Source: Bacteroidales bacterium
Lineage (GTDB): Bacteria; Bacteroidota; Bacteroidia; Bacteroidales; UBA932
DNA: 64,000 nucleotides
Direction: 5' to 3'
NCBI GenBank assembly: GCA_017558775.1
Contig: JAFYTP010000002.1
Coordinates: 62,001-126,000 of the forward strand
Numbering within the stretch: the stretch's first letter is position 1; each line of letters begins with the position of its first letter. Position numbers and translations under genes: made by a program. This document shows positions 52,802 through 60,950 of this stretch, one piece after another. The notes under the pieces were generated by a model. The model searched no databases and was not told the DNA's origin. It saw only the letters and a list, made by a program, of their open reading frames with translations.

Positions 52802-53644
52802 CTAGTTGTTGCTAGTCTTATTGGCGCGGTTGGAGAGCGCGATGATGAAGTTGATCGTAGTCATCGAAATGGAAGCAAGGGAGATCCAGAAACTTCCGGA
52901 CTTGAAGTAGTTCTCGTTGATCTCACCCTGACCGGCGCGGACCTGGGAAGGCGTGACGTACACGACGTCGTTCTGCTGCAGGTAGTAGGCCGGGGAATTG
53001 AAGATCTCGGAATTGGTCAGGTTCATGGTGTAAATCTGACGCTTGCCGTTCTGCTCGCGGATCACCTTGACGTTCTCGCGCTGGCCGTAGATGGTCAGGT
53101 CGCGGGCCAGGGCCAGGGCCTGGAGGATGGTGATCTTGTCTCCGGTGACGGTATAGGTGCCGGGCGCGGTGACCTCACCGAGGACGGAAACCTTGAAGTT
53201 CAGGAATTCGACGGTGACGATGGCGTCACGCAGAAGACCGCTGTCGGCGAGCTTGTCCTTGATCAGGTCCTGAAGCTCCCAGCGGTTGAGGCCGGCGACA
53301 TGCAGATTGCCGAGGGACGGGAAATCGATGTCACCGTCGTTGGAAACGACATAGCCGGTGATGCGCTGGTTACCACCCGCGGCGCCCATTTCGGTGCCGG
53401 TGTAATACGTGGCGACTGAGAGGTTGAAGGGGACGGCCATCTTCGGATCACGGCTCGTCACGATGATGGAGAGCTGGTCCTGAGGCTGGATGATGATACC
53501 CTTGTTGATCTTCATCGACATGGACGCGTCTTCGTCCACATCCTGCAGGTAGTTGATTTTCTTGTAGGTTTCCGGATTGCAGGAAACCAGGCCGGCGAGG
53601 AGAGCCGTAGCGATCACAGTGAAAAGTATCTTTTTCATATTCAT
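52802..53644 (-). CDS. wza: Outer-membrane polysaccharide export protein (Wza-like lipoprotein)
   Basis: 280 residues from ATG 53644 (MNMKKILF; 53638 is an alternative). The signal peptide ends in a lipobox, AGLVSC. The poly-export domain covers about 45-135 (IIQPQDQLSIIV), then an SLBB domain (FKVSVLGEVTAPGTYTV, GDKITILQALALA). A hydrophobic C-terminal helix (WISLASISMTTINFIIALS) would span the outer membrane as in Wza. It forms the export channel with Wzc. It is the first gene of the 20-kb operon and has a good promoter. Confidence 0.94.
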   Translation of the reverse strand: MNMKKILFTVIATALLAGLVSCNPETYKKINYLQDVDEDASMSMKINKGIIIQPQDQLSIIVTSRDPKMAVPFNLSVATYYTGTEMGAAGGNQRITGYVVSNDGDIDFPSLGNLHVAGLNRWELQDLIKDKLADSGLLRDAIVTVEFLNFKVSVLGEVTAPGTYTVTGDKITILQALALARDLTIYGQRENVKVIREQNGKRQIYTMNLTNSEIFNSPAYYLQQNDVVYVTPSQVRAGQGEINENYFKSGSFWISLASISMTTINFIIALSNRANKTSNN

Positions 53645-53663
53645 CAATTGGCCAATAAACATA

Positions 53664-53695
53664 CAAAATTAAGGTTTTTCCGTTAGGAAAGCAAA
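53664..53695 (-). promoter_or_regulatory. Promoter of the main capsule operon
   Basis: On the minus strand TTTG (53695-53692), 20 bases, then TAATTTTG (53671-53664), a full match to the Bacteroidota -33/-7 pattern. ATG 53644 is 19 bases further. It shares an 84-base divergent region with rnhA. No invertible repeats flank it, so phase variation by inversion is not indicated. Confidence 0.7.
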
Positions 53696-53713
53696 TAATT
53701 GCCCTGAAAGTGC

Positions 53714-53721
53714 TATCTTTG
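53714..53721 (+). promoter_or_regulatory. -7 box for rnhA-pdxA
   Basis: TATCTTTG, 7 bases before ATG 53729, so the leader would be very short or absent. No clear -33 element. Confidence 0.5.
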
Positions 53722-53728
53722 TAAGACG

Positions 53729-54217
53729 ATGCAAGAGAACAGACCGCCTATCTACCTGTACACCGACGGGGCCGCCAGCGGCAACCCCGGTCCGGGCGGA
53801 CTGGGCGTCATCCTGCGCTGCGCGGGGCGCGAAAAGGAAATCTCGGAAGGCTACCGGCTCACCACCAACAACCGGATGGAGCTCCTCGCCGTCATCAAGG
53901 GCCTGGAGGCCATCCGCTGGGACAACGCGGAGGTCCATGTCTGGAGCGACTCCTCCTACGTCGTGAAAGCCGTGAACGAAGGCTGGCTGGAGAACTGGAA
54001 ACGCACCGGCTTCGCCAAGAAGAAGAATGTCGATCTCTGGCTCCGCTTCGACACCGTGTACCGCAGGCATCGCGTCTCTTTCCACTGGCTCAAGGGCCAC
54101 GCCGGACACCCCGAGAACGAGCGCTGCGACGCAATGGCCGTCGCCGCCTACTCGAACCCGGAAAACCTCCTCGAGGACACCGGCTATCTCACTGAAAATC
54201 AAACGACACTGATATGA
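53729..54217 (+). CDS. rnhA: Ribonuclease HI
   Basis: 162 residues. The four acidic catalytic residues are visible in order: YTDGAASGNPG, NRMELLAVIKGLE, WSDSSYVVKAV and ERCDAMA. It degrades RNA in RNA-DNA hybrids. Its stop overlaps the pdxA start (ATGA at 54214-54217). Confidence 0.96.
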   Translation: MQENRPPIYLYTDGAASGNPGPGGLGVILRCAGREKEISEGYRLTTNNRMELLAVIKGLEAIRWDNAEVHVWSDSSYVVKAVNEGWLENWKRTGFAKKKNVDLWLRFDTVYRRHRVSFHWLKGHAGHPENERCDAMAVAAYSNPENLLEDTGYLTENQTTLI

Positions 54218-55251
54218 ACAAGCCCAAACTCGTCGTCGGCATCACCCAGGGTGACAGCAACGGCATCGGATACGAAGTCCTGATCAAATCGCTCGCGGAT
54301 TCCCGCATCCTGGACTCCTTCACCCCCGTGGTGTACGGCTCCTCCAAGATCTTCGGATTCTACCGCAAGCAGATCCACGAAATCGAGCAGATGGACACCT
54401 ATGTGATCCACTCCGCGAAGGACGTCCACACCAAGCGCATCAACATCGTCAACTGCCTGCCGGACAACTTCTACGCGGAGCCCGGCCAGTCCAGCCCGGA
54501 TTCCGCCAAGGCGGCGATGATGTCCCTGGAAGCGGCTGTCAAGGACCTCAAGGACGGCTACATCGACGTCCTCGTCACTGGCCCCATCAACAAGCGGGCG
54601 ATGACCGCTGAAGGCTTCGGCTACACCGGCCACACCGAATATCTGCAGGACGCCTTCGGCGCAGAGGAGATTGCCATGATCATGGTTTCCCCGCAGCTGC
54701 GGGTTGCCATCGCCACCGGCCACATTCCCCTCAAGGACGTGCCGACGGCCCTCACCAAGGAGAAGATTCTGTCGAAACTCCGCCTGATGAACGAGTCCCT
54801 GGAGCGCGACTTCGCGATCCCGAGGCCCAAGATCGCTGTCCTCGGCCTGAACCCGCACTGCGGCGACGGCGGCCTCCTCGGCGACGAAGAGCAGCGCATC
54901 ATCCTGCCGGCCGTCTTGCAGGCGCAGGAGGAAGGCATCCTCGCCTTCGGCCCCTACTCCCCTGACGGCTACTTCGGCCTGGGCAACTACAACCGCTTCG
55001 ACGCCACCCTGGCGATGTACCACGACCAGGGTCTCGGCCCGTTCAAGGCGCTCGCTTTCGCCGAGGGCGTGAACTTCACCGCCGGCCTGCCCGTCGTCCG
55101 CACTTCGCCGGACCACGGCACCGCCTATGACATGGCCGGCCGCGACGAGGCCGACCCGCATTCGATGCTCCACGCCATCTACACGGCGATCGACATCTTC
55201 AACAACCGGCTCGCCTACGACGAGCTGCGTCAAGGGAAAATGAAGAATTAG
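54214..55251 (+). CDS. pdxA: 4-hydroxythreonine-4-phosphate dehydrogenase
   Basis: 345 residues. GITQGDSNGIGYEV opens the fold, and TGPINKRAM, AMYHDQGLGPFK and HGTAYDMAG carry the metal and substrate ligands of PdxA. It acts in the DXP-dependent route to pyridoxal phosphate. It is translationally coupled to rnhA. Its stop overlaps by 4 bases the stop of the convergent ABC exporter gene. Confidence 0.96.
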   Translation: MNKPKLVVGITQGDSNGIGYEVLIKSLADSRILDSFTPVVYGSSKIFGFYRKQIHEIEQMDTYVIHSAKDVHTKRINIVNCLPDNFYAEPGQSSPDSAKAAMMSLEAAVKDLKDGYIDVLVTGPINKRAMTAEGFGYTGHTEYLQDAFGAEEIAMIMVSPQLRVAIATGHIPLKDVPTALTKEKILSKLRLMNESLERDFAIPRPKIAVLGLNPHCGDGGLLGDEEQRIILPAVLQAQEEGILAFGPYSPDGYFGLGNYNRFDATLAMYHDQGLGPFKALAFAEGVNFTAGLPVVRTSPDHGTAYDMAGRDEADPHSMLHAIYTAIDIFNNRLAYDELRQGKMKN

Positions 55252-56888
55252 GAAAGGCGGTCGATCCGGCAGGTCCGGCCGCAATACTGCGCGATCTTTT
55301 CGCGGTGGGTAATGAAGATCATCGTCTTACCCGCCGCTTTTTTCGTGAGGTTGTCCATCAGTTTCTCCTCGGTCTCGGGATCGAGGGAGGAACTGAACTC
55401 GTCCAGCAGCAGGATCGAGCCCGGACGCAGGATGCCGCGGGCTATAGCGATCCGCTGGGCCTGGCCTTCGCTCAGGCCGGCACCGCGTTCGCCGCAGCGG
55501 GTGTCCAGCCCTTCTGGAAGGGAGAACACGAAGTCCGCGACAGCCGTTTCCAGCGCCGCGCGCATCTGCTCCTCCGTCGCCTCCGGATTGCCCATCAGGA
55601 GGTTCTCGCGGACAGTGCCGCTGAAGAGGGTATTCCCCTGCGGGACATAGACCAGATTGCAACGGGTGGCGGAAGATGCGTCCACTTCCTGCACGCCGTC
55701 ATAGAGCACCACACGGCCGCCGACCGGCTTGAGGAGGGCGAGCATCAGACGGATGAGCGTGCTCTTCCCCGCCCCGGTTTCGCCGACGATGGCCGTCCGG
55801 GAAAGCGGCGGGAAGTCGAAGGTCAAATCGTTCAGGATCATGCGCATACCGTCGGGATAGCGGTAATCCAGCCCCTCCACGCGGACACCGGCGGGACCGG
55901 CCAAGCGCACGGATTCGCCGGATTCCTCCCGGGGAGCGTCTTCCAGTTCCATGAGACGGTCGATGGAGGCGGTGGCATACACGAAGGAAGGGATCTGGCG
56001 GGTAAGGTTCACCATCGGACGCTGGATCTGTCCCACCAGCTGGAGGAAAGCGGTCATCACACCGAAGGTGAGATTACCCTTGGAAATGCCGTATACGCCC
56101 CAAAGGAAAGCAGCGATATATCCGAAGGAGAAAGCGGCACTGACCATCGTCCGTGCGATGATATTGAAGCGGGTGCGTTCCTTGATCTGGCCGTATTCCC
56201 GGTCCTGAAGGTCGTCCAGGCGGCCTTCCATCCGGCTTTCGTTCTCCATCGACTGGATCACCATCCGGTGCTGGAGACTCTCCTGGAGATGGCTCTGGAC
56301 CTCACTCTCGGTCTCCCGGATGCCGCGGGTCATTTCCCGCAGACGGCGGAAGAACACCCGGCTGAACAGCACGAACAGCGGTGTAATCAGGACAAGCAGC
56401 GCGGCAAGCCTCCAGTCCATCGTGCACAGGAACACGACGGCGGCGACCATCTGGACCAGCGTGGTGAAAATCTGCGGGACGTCCGAGCAGATGACATTCG
56501 TCACCGTGCTCACATCCGTCTCCAGCCGGTTCACGGTATCACCCGAATGACGGCGCTCCTTACCGAGCCACTCGGAATAGAGGAGGCTGGAATAGAGGTC
56601 CTTCCGGATGATGAAGTTCATCTTGGAATTCGTGAGGTTCTCTACGCGGACGTTGACGGCGCTGACCACCAGCCGGAGAAGGATGATGGCCAGGACGACG
56701 CCCGTGTACAGGCCCATGCTTCCGGTCACGGCACCGGTGGCGATATCAACGAGGCGCTTGCACACGTAGATGAAAGCCAGGTTCAAGCCCACATTCACAG
56801 TCCCCAGAAAGATGTTCACGAGAACCGCCGCACGGGCGCCGACAGAGTGTTTCCACAGCCAGCGGAAATATTTAAGTATTGCTTTCAT
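55248..56888 (-). CDS. ABC exporter of the PqqD cassette (membrane plus NBD)
   Basis: 546 residues from ATG 56888 (MKAILKYFRWLW), which overlaps the nucleotidyltransferase stop (ATGA). The frame is open 102 codons upstream through the neighbour and that part was rejected. Six membrane segments are followed by Walker A GETGAGKSTLI, signature LSEGQAQRIAIARG and Walker B LLLDEFSSSLD. No N-terminal C39 peptidase domain is present, so if it exports a peptide, leader removal must be done elsewhere, possibly by the S24/S26 peptidase in the same operon. Last gene of the cassette. Confidence 0.9.
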   Translation of the reverse strand: MKAILKYFRWLWKHSVGARAAVLVNIFLGTVNVGLNLAFIYVCKRLVDIATGAVTGSMGLYTGVVLAIILLRLVVSAVNVRVENLTNSKMNFIIRKDLYSSLLYSEWLGKERRHSGDTVNRLETDVSTVTNVICSDVPQIFTTLVQMVAAVVFLCTMDWRLAALLVLITPLFVLFSRVFFRRLREMTRGIRETESEVQSHLQESLQHRMVIQSMENESRMEGRLDDLQDREYGQIKERTRFNIIARTMVSAAFSFGYIAAFLWGVYGISKGNLTFGVMTAFLQLVGQIQRPMVNLTRQIPSFVYATASIDRLMELEDAPREESGESVRLAGPAGVRVEGLDYRYPDGMRMILNDLTFDFPPLSRTAIVGETGAGKSTLIRLMLALLKPVGGRVVLYDGVQEVDASSATRCNLVYVPQGNTLFSGTVRENLLMGNPEATEEQMRAALETAVADFVFSLPEGLDTRCGERGAGLSEGQAQRIAIARGILRPGSILLLDEFSSSLDPETEEKLMDNLTKKAAGKTMIFITHREKIAQYCGRTCRIDRLS

Positions 56889-58021
56889 TCTCCTTTTGCA
56901 AGTCTTTGTAAACCATAACCGAAGGCACCGAAGAAGAATCGCAGCGATTCCTTCGGGAACACGGGGAAATGACGCAGCCGGTCGGCGATGACCAGGCGCC
57001 ACAGCGAGTGGATTTTCCGGACCAGGTAGGATTCCTTCTTCCGCTTCCGGTCCTGATTCTTGCCGAAGTTTCCGCAGCGCCGGATATACCGCCAGATCCG
57101 GGCGTTCTTCCGGGGCTGGGGCTTGGCAGCGAGCGGCAACTTCTCCGCCGGACAGCCCAGATACTCCTGGGCAAAGCCGGTGAACACTTTCCACAAATTC
57201 AGGAGCCCGAGATCCTCCAGCCGCTTCTCCAGAATGACGGGATGGATTTCCCGCTTATGGACGGAAACGAAGATCATCCAGTCCACGAGCTGGCGCAATC
57301 CCACGCCCCCGGCCCAGTAGTGCTGGAGGAAATGGACAAAAATATAGATCGCGTTGAAATCCGCCTCCGGGACAGGAATCTCCGCCCCGCCGATAGTGAC
57401 CGTCGGGAAGGTCCTGCCATCGAACTGTTCGGCGAGCAAAACCGCGAGTTTCCGGTCCAACTTCCTGGACATCAACGTGCTGATGCTTCCGTGAAGTTCC
57501 ACCTCGATACTGCGGAAATGCATTCCCTGGTGCCAGGTCTGCAGGTCTTCCTCCGCGACAGTGGTCGCCTTGGGAAGAAGGACCTCCTTCGCGGCCCCGT
57601 ACGAGGACGGGAGGAGGAGAAGGTCGATGTCACCGGGCTGGCGGCGTTCCGGGTCCGGATAGTCCTGCGCAAGGGACTGGCCCTTCACCAGGACGACCGG
57701 GATGCCGTTCAAGGCATTGAATAGCTTGGGAATGAAGGTATCCAGCGTGAGATTCCGCTTGGTCGTCGCCATCATGTCCCCCAGGAAGGGGTCCAGGCGC
57801 TCCGGCTCCGCGGGGAGAAACTCCTTCGGCAGCCGGTTGACGCCATCGGTGACGACCGGAACGAGCGTCTGCTCAAAAGCGAGGCGATACAGGGCTTTCC
57901 AGTCCACGCCACCCGCAAAAGGCACCTGCTCCGGGACTTCATTCCAGAGTCCGGAGCGCAGGAGCGCAAAGAACTGCCGATCAGTCGTTTCCGCTATTCC
58001 AGGATGCCGATCTCCTTCCAT
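56885..58021 (-). CDS. NTP_transf_5-type nucleotidyltransferase
   Basis: 378 residues from ATG 58021 (MEGDRHPGIAETTDRQF), overlapping PqqD by 28 bases; a GTG at 58030 is an alternative. VVLVKGQSLAQDYPDPE and RQPGDIDLLL, with its D-x-D, match the uncharacterised nucleotidyltransferase family PF14907. Relatives are found in some lasso-peptide and other RiPP clusters, where they can modify the peptide or a sugar. The C-terminal part is helical and basic. Its target here is unknown. Confidence 0.82.
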   Translation of the reverse strand: MEGDRHPGIAETTDRQFFALLRSGLWNEVPEQVPFAGGVDWKALYRLAFEQTLVPVVTDGVNRLPKEFLPAEPERLDPFLGDMMATTKRNLTLDTFIPKLFNALNGIPVVLVKGQSLAQDYPDPERRQPGDIDLLLLPSSYGAAKEVLLPKATTVAEEDLQTWHQGMHFRSIEVELHGSISTLMSRKLDRKLAVLLAEQFDGRTFPTVTIGGAEIPVPEADFNAIYIFVHFLQHYWAGGVGLRQLVDWMIFVSVHKREIHPVILEKRLEDLGLLNLWKVFTGFAQEYLGCPAEKLPLAAKPQPRKNARIWRYIRRCGNFGKNQDRKRKKESYLVRKIHSLWRLVIADRLRHFPVFPKESLRFFFGAFGYGLQRLAKGE

Positions 58022-58260
58022 TGGGCGCACAGGGTTTCGGCGTCCTTCAGGGCGGTTTCGCGGTCCACGTCATATTCCTCCAGCAGGAGGTCGGCCAAGG
58101 ATTCGGCCGTGAACTCCTTGCCGGTCACCGCCTTGAACAGGTAGGCGGCGCTGTCGTTGAGACTCACCAGCTTGGAGAAATTGACATTGGCCGTTCCTTC
58201 GCCGGAAACGACATTCTGACCGCAAATGGTCCTGAGGATGAAACCTTCCTTGATTTTCAT
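57994..58260 (-). CDS. PqqD-family small protein (RiPP recognition element-like)
   Basis: 88 residues. FSKLVSLNDSAAYLFKAVTGKEFT and the following helices with LLEEYDVDRETALKDAETLCAQW fit the PqqD winged-helix fold, which binds leader peptides and hands them to modifying enzymes. It overlaps the S24/S26 peptidase gene by 4 bases upstream and the nucleotidyltransferase by 28 bases downstream, so the stoichiometry is probably fixed by coupled translation. No precursor peptide ORF was found next to it. Confidence 0.85.
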   Translation of the reverse strand: MKIKEGFILRTICGQNVVSGEGTANVNFSKLVSLNDSAAYLFKAVTGKEFTAESLADLLLEEYDVDRETALKDAETLCAQWKEIGILE

Positions 58261-58748
58261 TTATTGATGTTTTCTTTGATCCAACTTCGGTTCCACGGGA
58301 GGTGGCGGTAGATGAACAGGATGTACCGCCGCACCGGGCGCAGCCACTGCCAAAAGTGTACCAGCCGGCGCTGTCCCGGGGTGTACGGGTCCACGGGGCG
58401 CTTTCCGCCGCGAAGGATTTCCACCGCCTTGGCGAGAATCTGGTTCCGGCGCACGTGTTCGTGGTTCTTGGGAACGCCGTCCCCCATGATGTCGACATGG
58501 TCCCCGTCGATGGCCATGATCCGGTGCATCACGTACCGGCCGCCGTCCGCGGGACCGACGTGGAAAAGGACGATGTCATCGACAGCCAGGTCCTCCCCCG
58601 CTTTCTCCAGGACCACCAGGTCCTTACCGCCGCGGATGAACGGGAGCATGCTGAAACCCTTGACGGGAATGGTCACCCGCCGGCCCTGCTCCAGCACCTG
58701 CAGCACGTCCGAGAAGAACAGATCGTTGTCAACCACCATCTTTTCCAT
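58257..58748 (-). CDS. S24/S26-family peptidase
   Basis: 163 residues. The catalytic serine lies in VKGFSMLPFI, the usual SMxP motif, near residue 33. Further along, GRYVMHRIMAIDGDHVDIMGDG has histidine at the second catalytic position, as in the ER/archaeal (Ser-His) signal peptidase type rather than Ser-Lys LepB. No clear membrane anchor is seen; a C-terminal aromatic/basic stretch (RRYILFIYRHLPWNRSW) may bind the membrane. It is the first gene of the cassette and could cut leader peptides. Its promoter is back-to-back with recG. Confidence 0.82.
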   Translation of the reverse strand: MEKMVVDNDLFFSDVLQVLEQGRRVTIPVKGFSMLPFIRGGKDLVVLEKAGEDLAVDDIVLFHVGPADGGRYVMHRIMAIDGDHVDIMGDGVPKNHEHVRRNQILAKAVEILRGGKRPVDPYTPGQRRLVHFWQWLRPVRRYILFIYRHLPWNRSWIKENINK

Positions 58749-58755
58749 ATCCGTG

Positions 58756-58763
58756 CAAAGTTA
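58756..58763 (-). promoter_or_regulatory. -7 box for the S24/S26-PqqD cassette
   Basis: TAACTTTG on the minus strand, 7 bases before ATG 58748. Confidence 0.5.
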
Positions 58764-58775
58764 CGAAAGATTTAT

Positions 58776-58783
58776 TATTTTTG
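58776..58783 (+). promoter_or_regulatory. -7 box for recG
   Basis: TATTTTTG, 4 bases before ATG 58788. With a start site 5-7 bases downstream the mRNA would be leaderless, or translation would start at ATG 58800 or 58806. The two divergent -7 boxes sit within 39 bases. Confidence 0.5.
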
Positions 58784-58787
58784 CGAT

Positions 58788-60923
58788 ATGAAGACGGCGA
58801 TGGAAATGGACATCCAGTTCCTGCCGGGCGTGGGACCGCGCCGGGCGGCGCTCCTTAGGAGCGAACTGGCTGTGGAGACGGTGGGAGACCTGGTGCATCT
58901 GTATCCTTTCCGCTACATCGACCGCAGCACCGTCCAGAAAATCGCCGACCTCCACCCCGACCAGGCCTATGTGCAGGTCATCGGCACGGTCCGGAAAGTC
59001 CGCCTGTACGCCAAGAACGGCGCGGAACTGCCCGCCGACAAGGTCAAATACAACGTCGTCAACCGCCTCTCGGTGATGATTGCCGATGATACCGGCGAAA
59101 TTGAGGTCAAATTCTTCAAGGGCATCAAGTACATGCACGAACGCCTTGTACCCGGATCCGTATTCCTTTTCTTCGGAAAGCCGCAGGCGTACCAGGGACG
59201 GATCAGCATGGTCCATCCCGAGTTCGACGCACCCGATCAGGCGCAGTCCGGTGTCCTGACGGGTGTTTACACCTCCACCGAGAAACTGAAGAATGGCGGC
59301 ATCACCGGGAAACTGATGCTCAAACTGGTCGCATCGGCCCTTGACATCATCCTTCCCTCTTTGGAAGAAACGCTTCCGGACTACATCCTGCGGAAAAAAG
59401 GGCTGGTGCCGCTGAGCTTTGCCCTGCGGCAGATCCACTTTCCGACGGACCAGAACGCCCTGGCGAAAGCCACCTATCGGCTCAAGTTCGAAGAGCTGTT
59501 CTTCCTTCAACTCTCGCTCCTCAAGCAGAAGTATATTCGCAGCAGTAACGCAGTGGGCCTTCCGATGCCCCGCGTAGGCGAGGCGTTCAACCGCTGCTAC
59601 CAATCGCTCCCCTACGACTTGACGGGCGCCCAGAAGCGCGTGATCAAGGAAATCCGGGAGGACCTGAAAAGCGGGCACCAGATGAACCGCCTGCTGCAGG
59701 GCGATGTGGGCAGCGGCAAGACGATGGTGGCCGTGCTGTCGGCCCTCATCGCCGTCGCGAACGGCTATCAGGCCTGCCTGATGGCGCCGACGGAAGTACT
59801 TGCGTTCCAGCATTTTGCAAACATATCGAAGTACCTGGCGCCTACGGGCGTGAAGGCCGCCCTCCTCACCGGTTCCACCGGTGTGGCGGCCCGGCGGGAA
59901 ATCCACGCCGGCCTGCAGGACGGCAGCATCGGCCTTATCGTGGGCACGCACGCTCTCATCGAGGATACGGTCGCATTCAAGGCACTGGGGCTCGCCATCG
60001 TGGACGAGCAGCACCGCTTCGGTGTGGACCAGCGGGCGAAGCTGTGGGCGAAGGGCGCCGGCGGCGTGGCCCCGCACGTGCTCGTGATGACGGCGACGCC
60101 AATCCCCCGCACCCTGGCCATGACCCTGTACGGCGACCTGGACGTCTCCGTCATCGACGAGATGCCTCCGGGCCGGAAGCCTGTCCAGACGCTGTGCGTG
60201 GGCGAAAACAAACGCATCGCGATGTACAATTTCATCCGCGACGAGATTGCCAAGGGACGCCAGGCGTTCATCGTGTACCCGCTCATCTTCGAGAGCGAAA
60301 AGATGGACTACAAGAACCTGGAACTGGGCTATGAGGAGGTTATCAAGCAGTTCCCGCAACCCCAGTATCAGGTGGCCATCGTCCATGGGCGGCAGACGGC
60401 CGACGAGAAGGCCTTCTTCATGGACGCCTTCGCCGCGGGCCGGGCGAACATCCTCGTCTCCACCACCGTCATCGAGGTGGGTGTCGATGTACCCAATGCC
60501 TCCGTGATGGTCATCGAGAGTGCCGAACGCTTCGGCCTCAGCCAGTTACATCAGTTGCGCGGCCGCGTGGGCCGGGGCGCCGAGCGCTCCTTCTGCATCC
60601 TGATGAAGGGCTACAAGATCTCCAAGGAATCCCAGAAGCGCCTGGACCTGATGTGCGCCACGGAGAACGGCTTCGAGATCGCGGAGGAAGACATGAAGAT
60701 GCGCGGTCCGGGCGACCTGGAAGGCACGCAGCAGTCTGGCCTCCCCATCACCCTGAACATCGCCTCCCTCGCCAAAGACGGCCTCATCCTCTCCGACGCC
60801 CGCGCCTACGCCCAGCACATCCTAGACCTCGATCCTACATTAGAAAAGCCCGGCAACGCGGTTCTCGCGGCCGAGCTTCGGAAAGACAAGTACGTCCAGA
60901 AGGACTACTCGCAGATTTCTTAG
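58788..60923 (+). CDS. recG: ATP-dependent DNA helicase RecG
   Basis: 712 residues from ATG 58788; in-frame ATGs at 58800 and 58806 (MDIQFLPGVGPRRA) are also possible. The wedge/OB domain comes first, then the helicase core: GDVGSGKTMVA (Walker A), DEQHRFG, VMTATPIPRTLAM, and the C-terminal QLRGRVGRGAERSFCIL. It remodels stalled forks and branched DNA. The open frame runs 162 codons upstream through the peptidase gene and is not used. A palindromic repeat follows its stop immediately. Confidence 0.95.
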   Translation: MKTAMEMDIQFLPGVGPRRAALLRSELAVETVGDLVHLYPFRYIDRSTVQKIADLHPDQAYVQVIGTVRKVRLYAKNGAELPADKVKYNVVNRLSVMIADDTGEIEVKFFKGIKYMHERLVPGSVFLFFGKPQAYQGRISMVHPEFDAPDQAQSGVLTGVYTSTEKLKNGGITGKLMLKLVASALDIILPSLEETLPDYILRKKGLVPLSFALRQIHFPTDQNALAKATYRLKFEELFFLQLSLLKQKYIRSSNAVGLPMPRVGEAFNRCYQSLPYDLTGAQKRVIKEIREDLKSGHQMNRLLQGDVGSGKTMVAVLSALIAVANGYQACLMAPTEVLAFQHFANISKYLAPTGVKAALLTGSTGVAARREIHAGLQDGSIGLIVGTHALIEDTVAFKALGLAIVDEQHRFGVDQRAKLWAKGAGGVAPHVLVMTATPIPRTLAMTLYGDLDVSVIDEMPPGRKPVQTLCVGENKRIAMYNFIRDEIAKGRQAFIVYPLIFESEKMDYKNLELGYEEVIKQFPQPQYQVAIVHGRQTADEKAFFMDAFAAGRANILVSTTVIEVGVDVPNASVMVIESAERFGLSQLHQLRGRVGRGAERSFCILMKGYKISKESQKRLDLMCATENGFEIAEEDMKMRGPGDLEGTQQSGLPITLNIASLAKDGLILSDARAYAQHILDLDPTLEKPGNAVLAAELRKDKYVQKDYSQIS

Positions 60924-60944
60924 ATGCCCGGTCAAGCCGGGCAT
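60924..60944. repeat. REP-like palindrome directly after recG
   Basis: Perfect stem ATGCCCGG/CCGGGCAT with loop TCAAG, starting at the base after the recG stop. This is a widely scattered short repeat type. It may act as a terminator between the convergent recG and S9 peptidase genes, although no T-run follows. Confidence 0.55.
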
Positions 60945-60950
60945 GACGGT

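Noticed and set aside
53645..53728. Invertible promoter for capsule phase variation
   Set aside because: No inverted repeats flank the wza promoter and no tyrosine or serine recombinase gene is in the window.
55305..56918. Open frame of 537 codons opposite the cassette ABC exporter
   Set aside because: Antisense shadow with His/Gln/Asp-rich sequence; the NBD motifs are on the minus strand.
56889..57194. 102-codon upstream extension of the cassette ABC exporter
   Set aside because: It lies inside the nucleotidyltransferase gene; the ATG at 56888 overlaps that gene's stop and begins a normal exporter N-terminus.
58302..58787. 162-codon upstream extension of recG
   Set aside because: It overlaps the S24/S26 peptidase gene in antisense, passes through both promoters, and RecG homologues start near MDIQFLPGVGP.
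58749..58787. Precursor peptide for the PqqD cassette in the divergent gap
   Set aside because: The gap is 39 bases and fully occupied by the two promoters; no short ORF with a plausible leader was seen there or between the overlapping genes.
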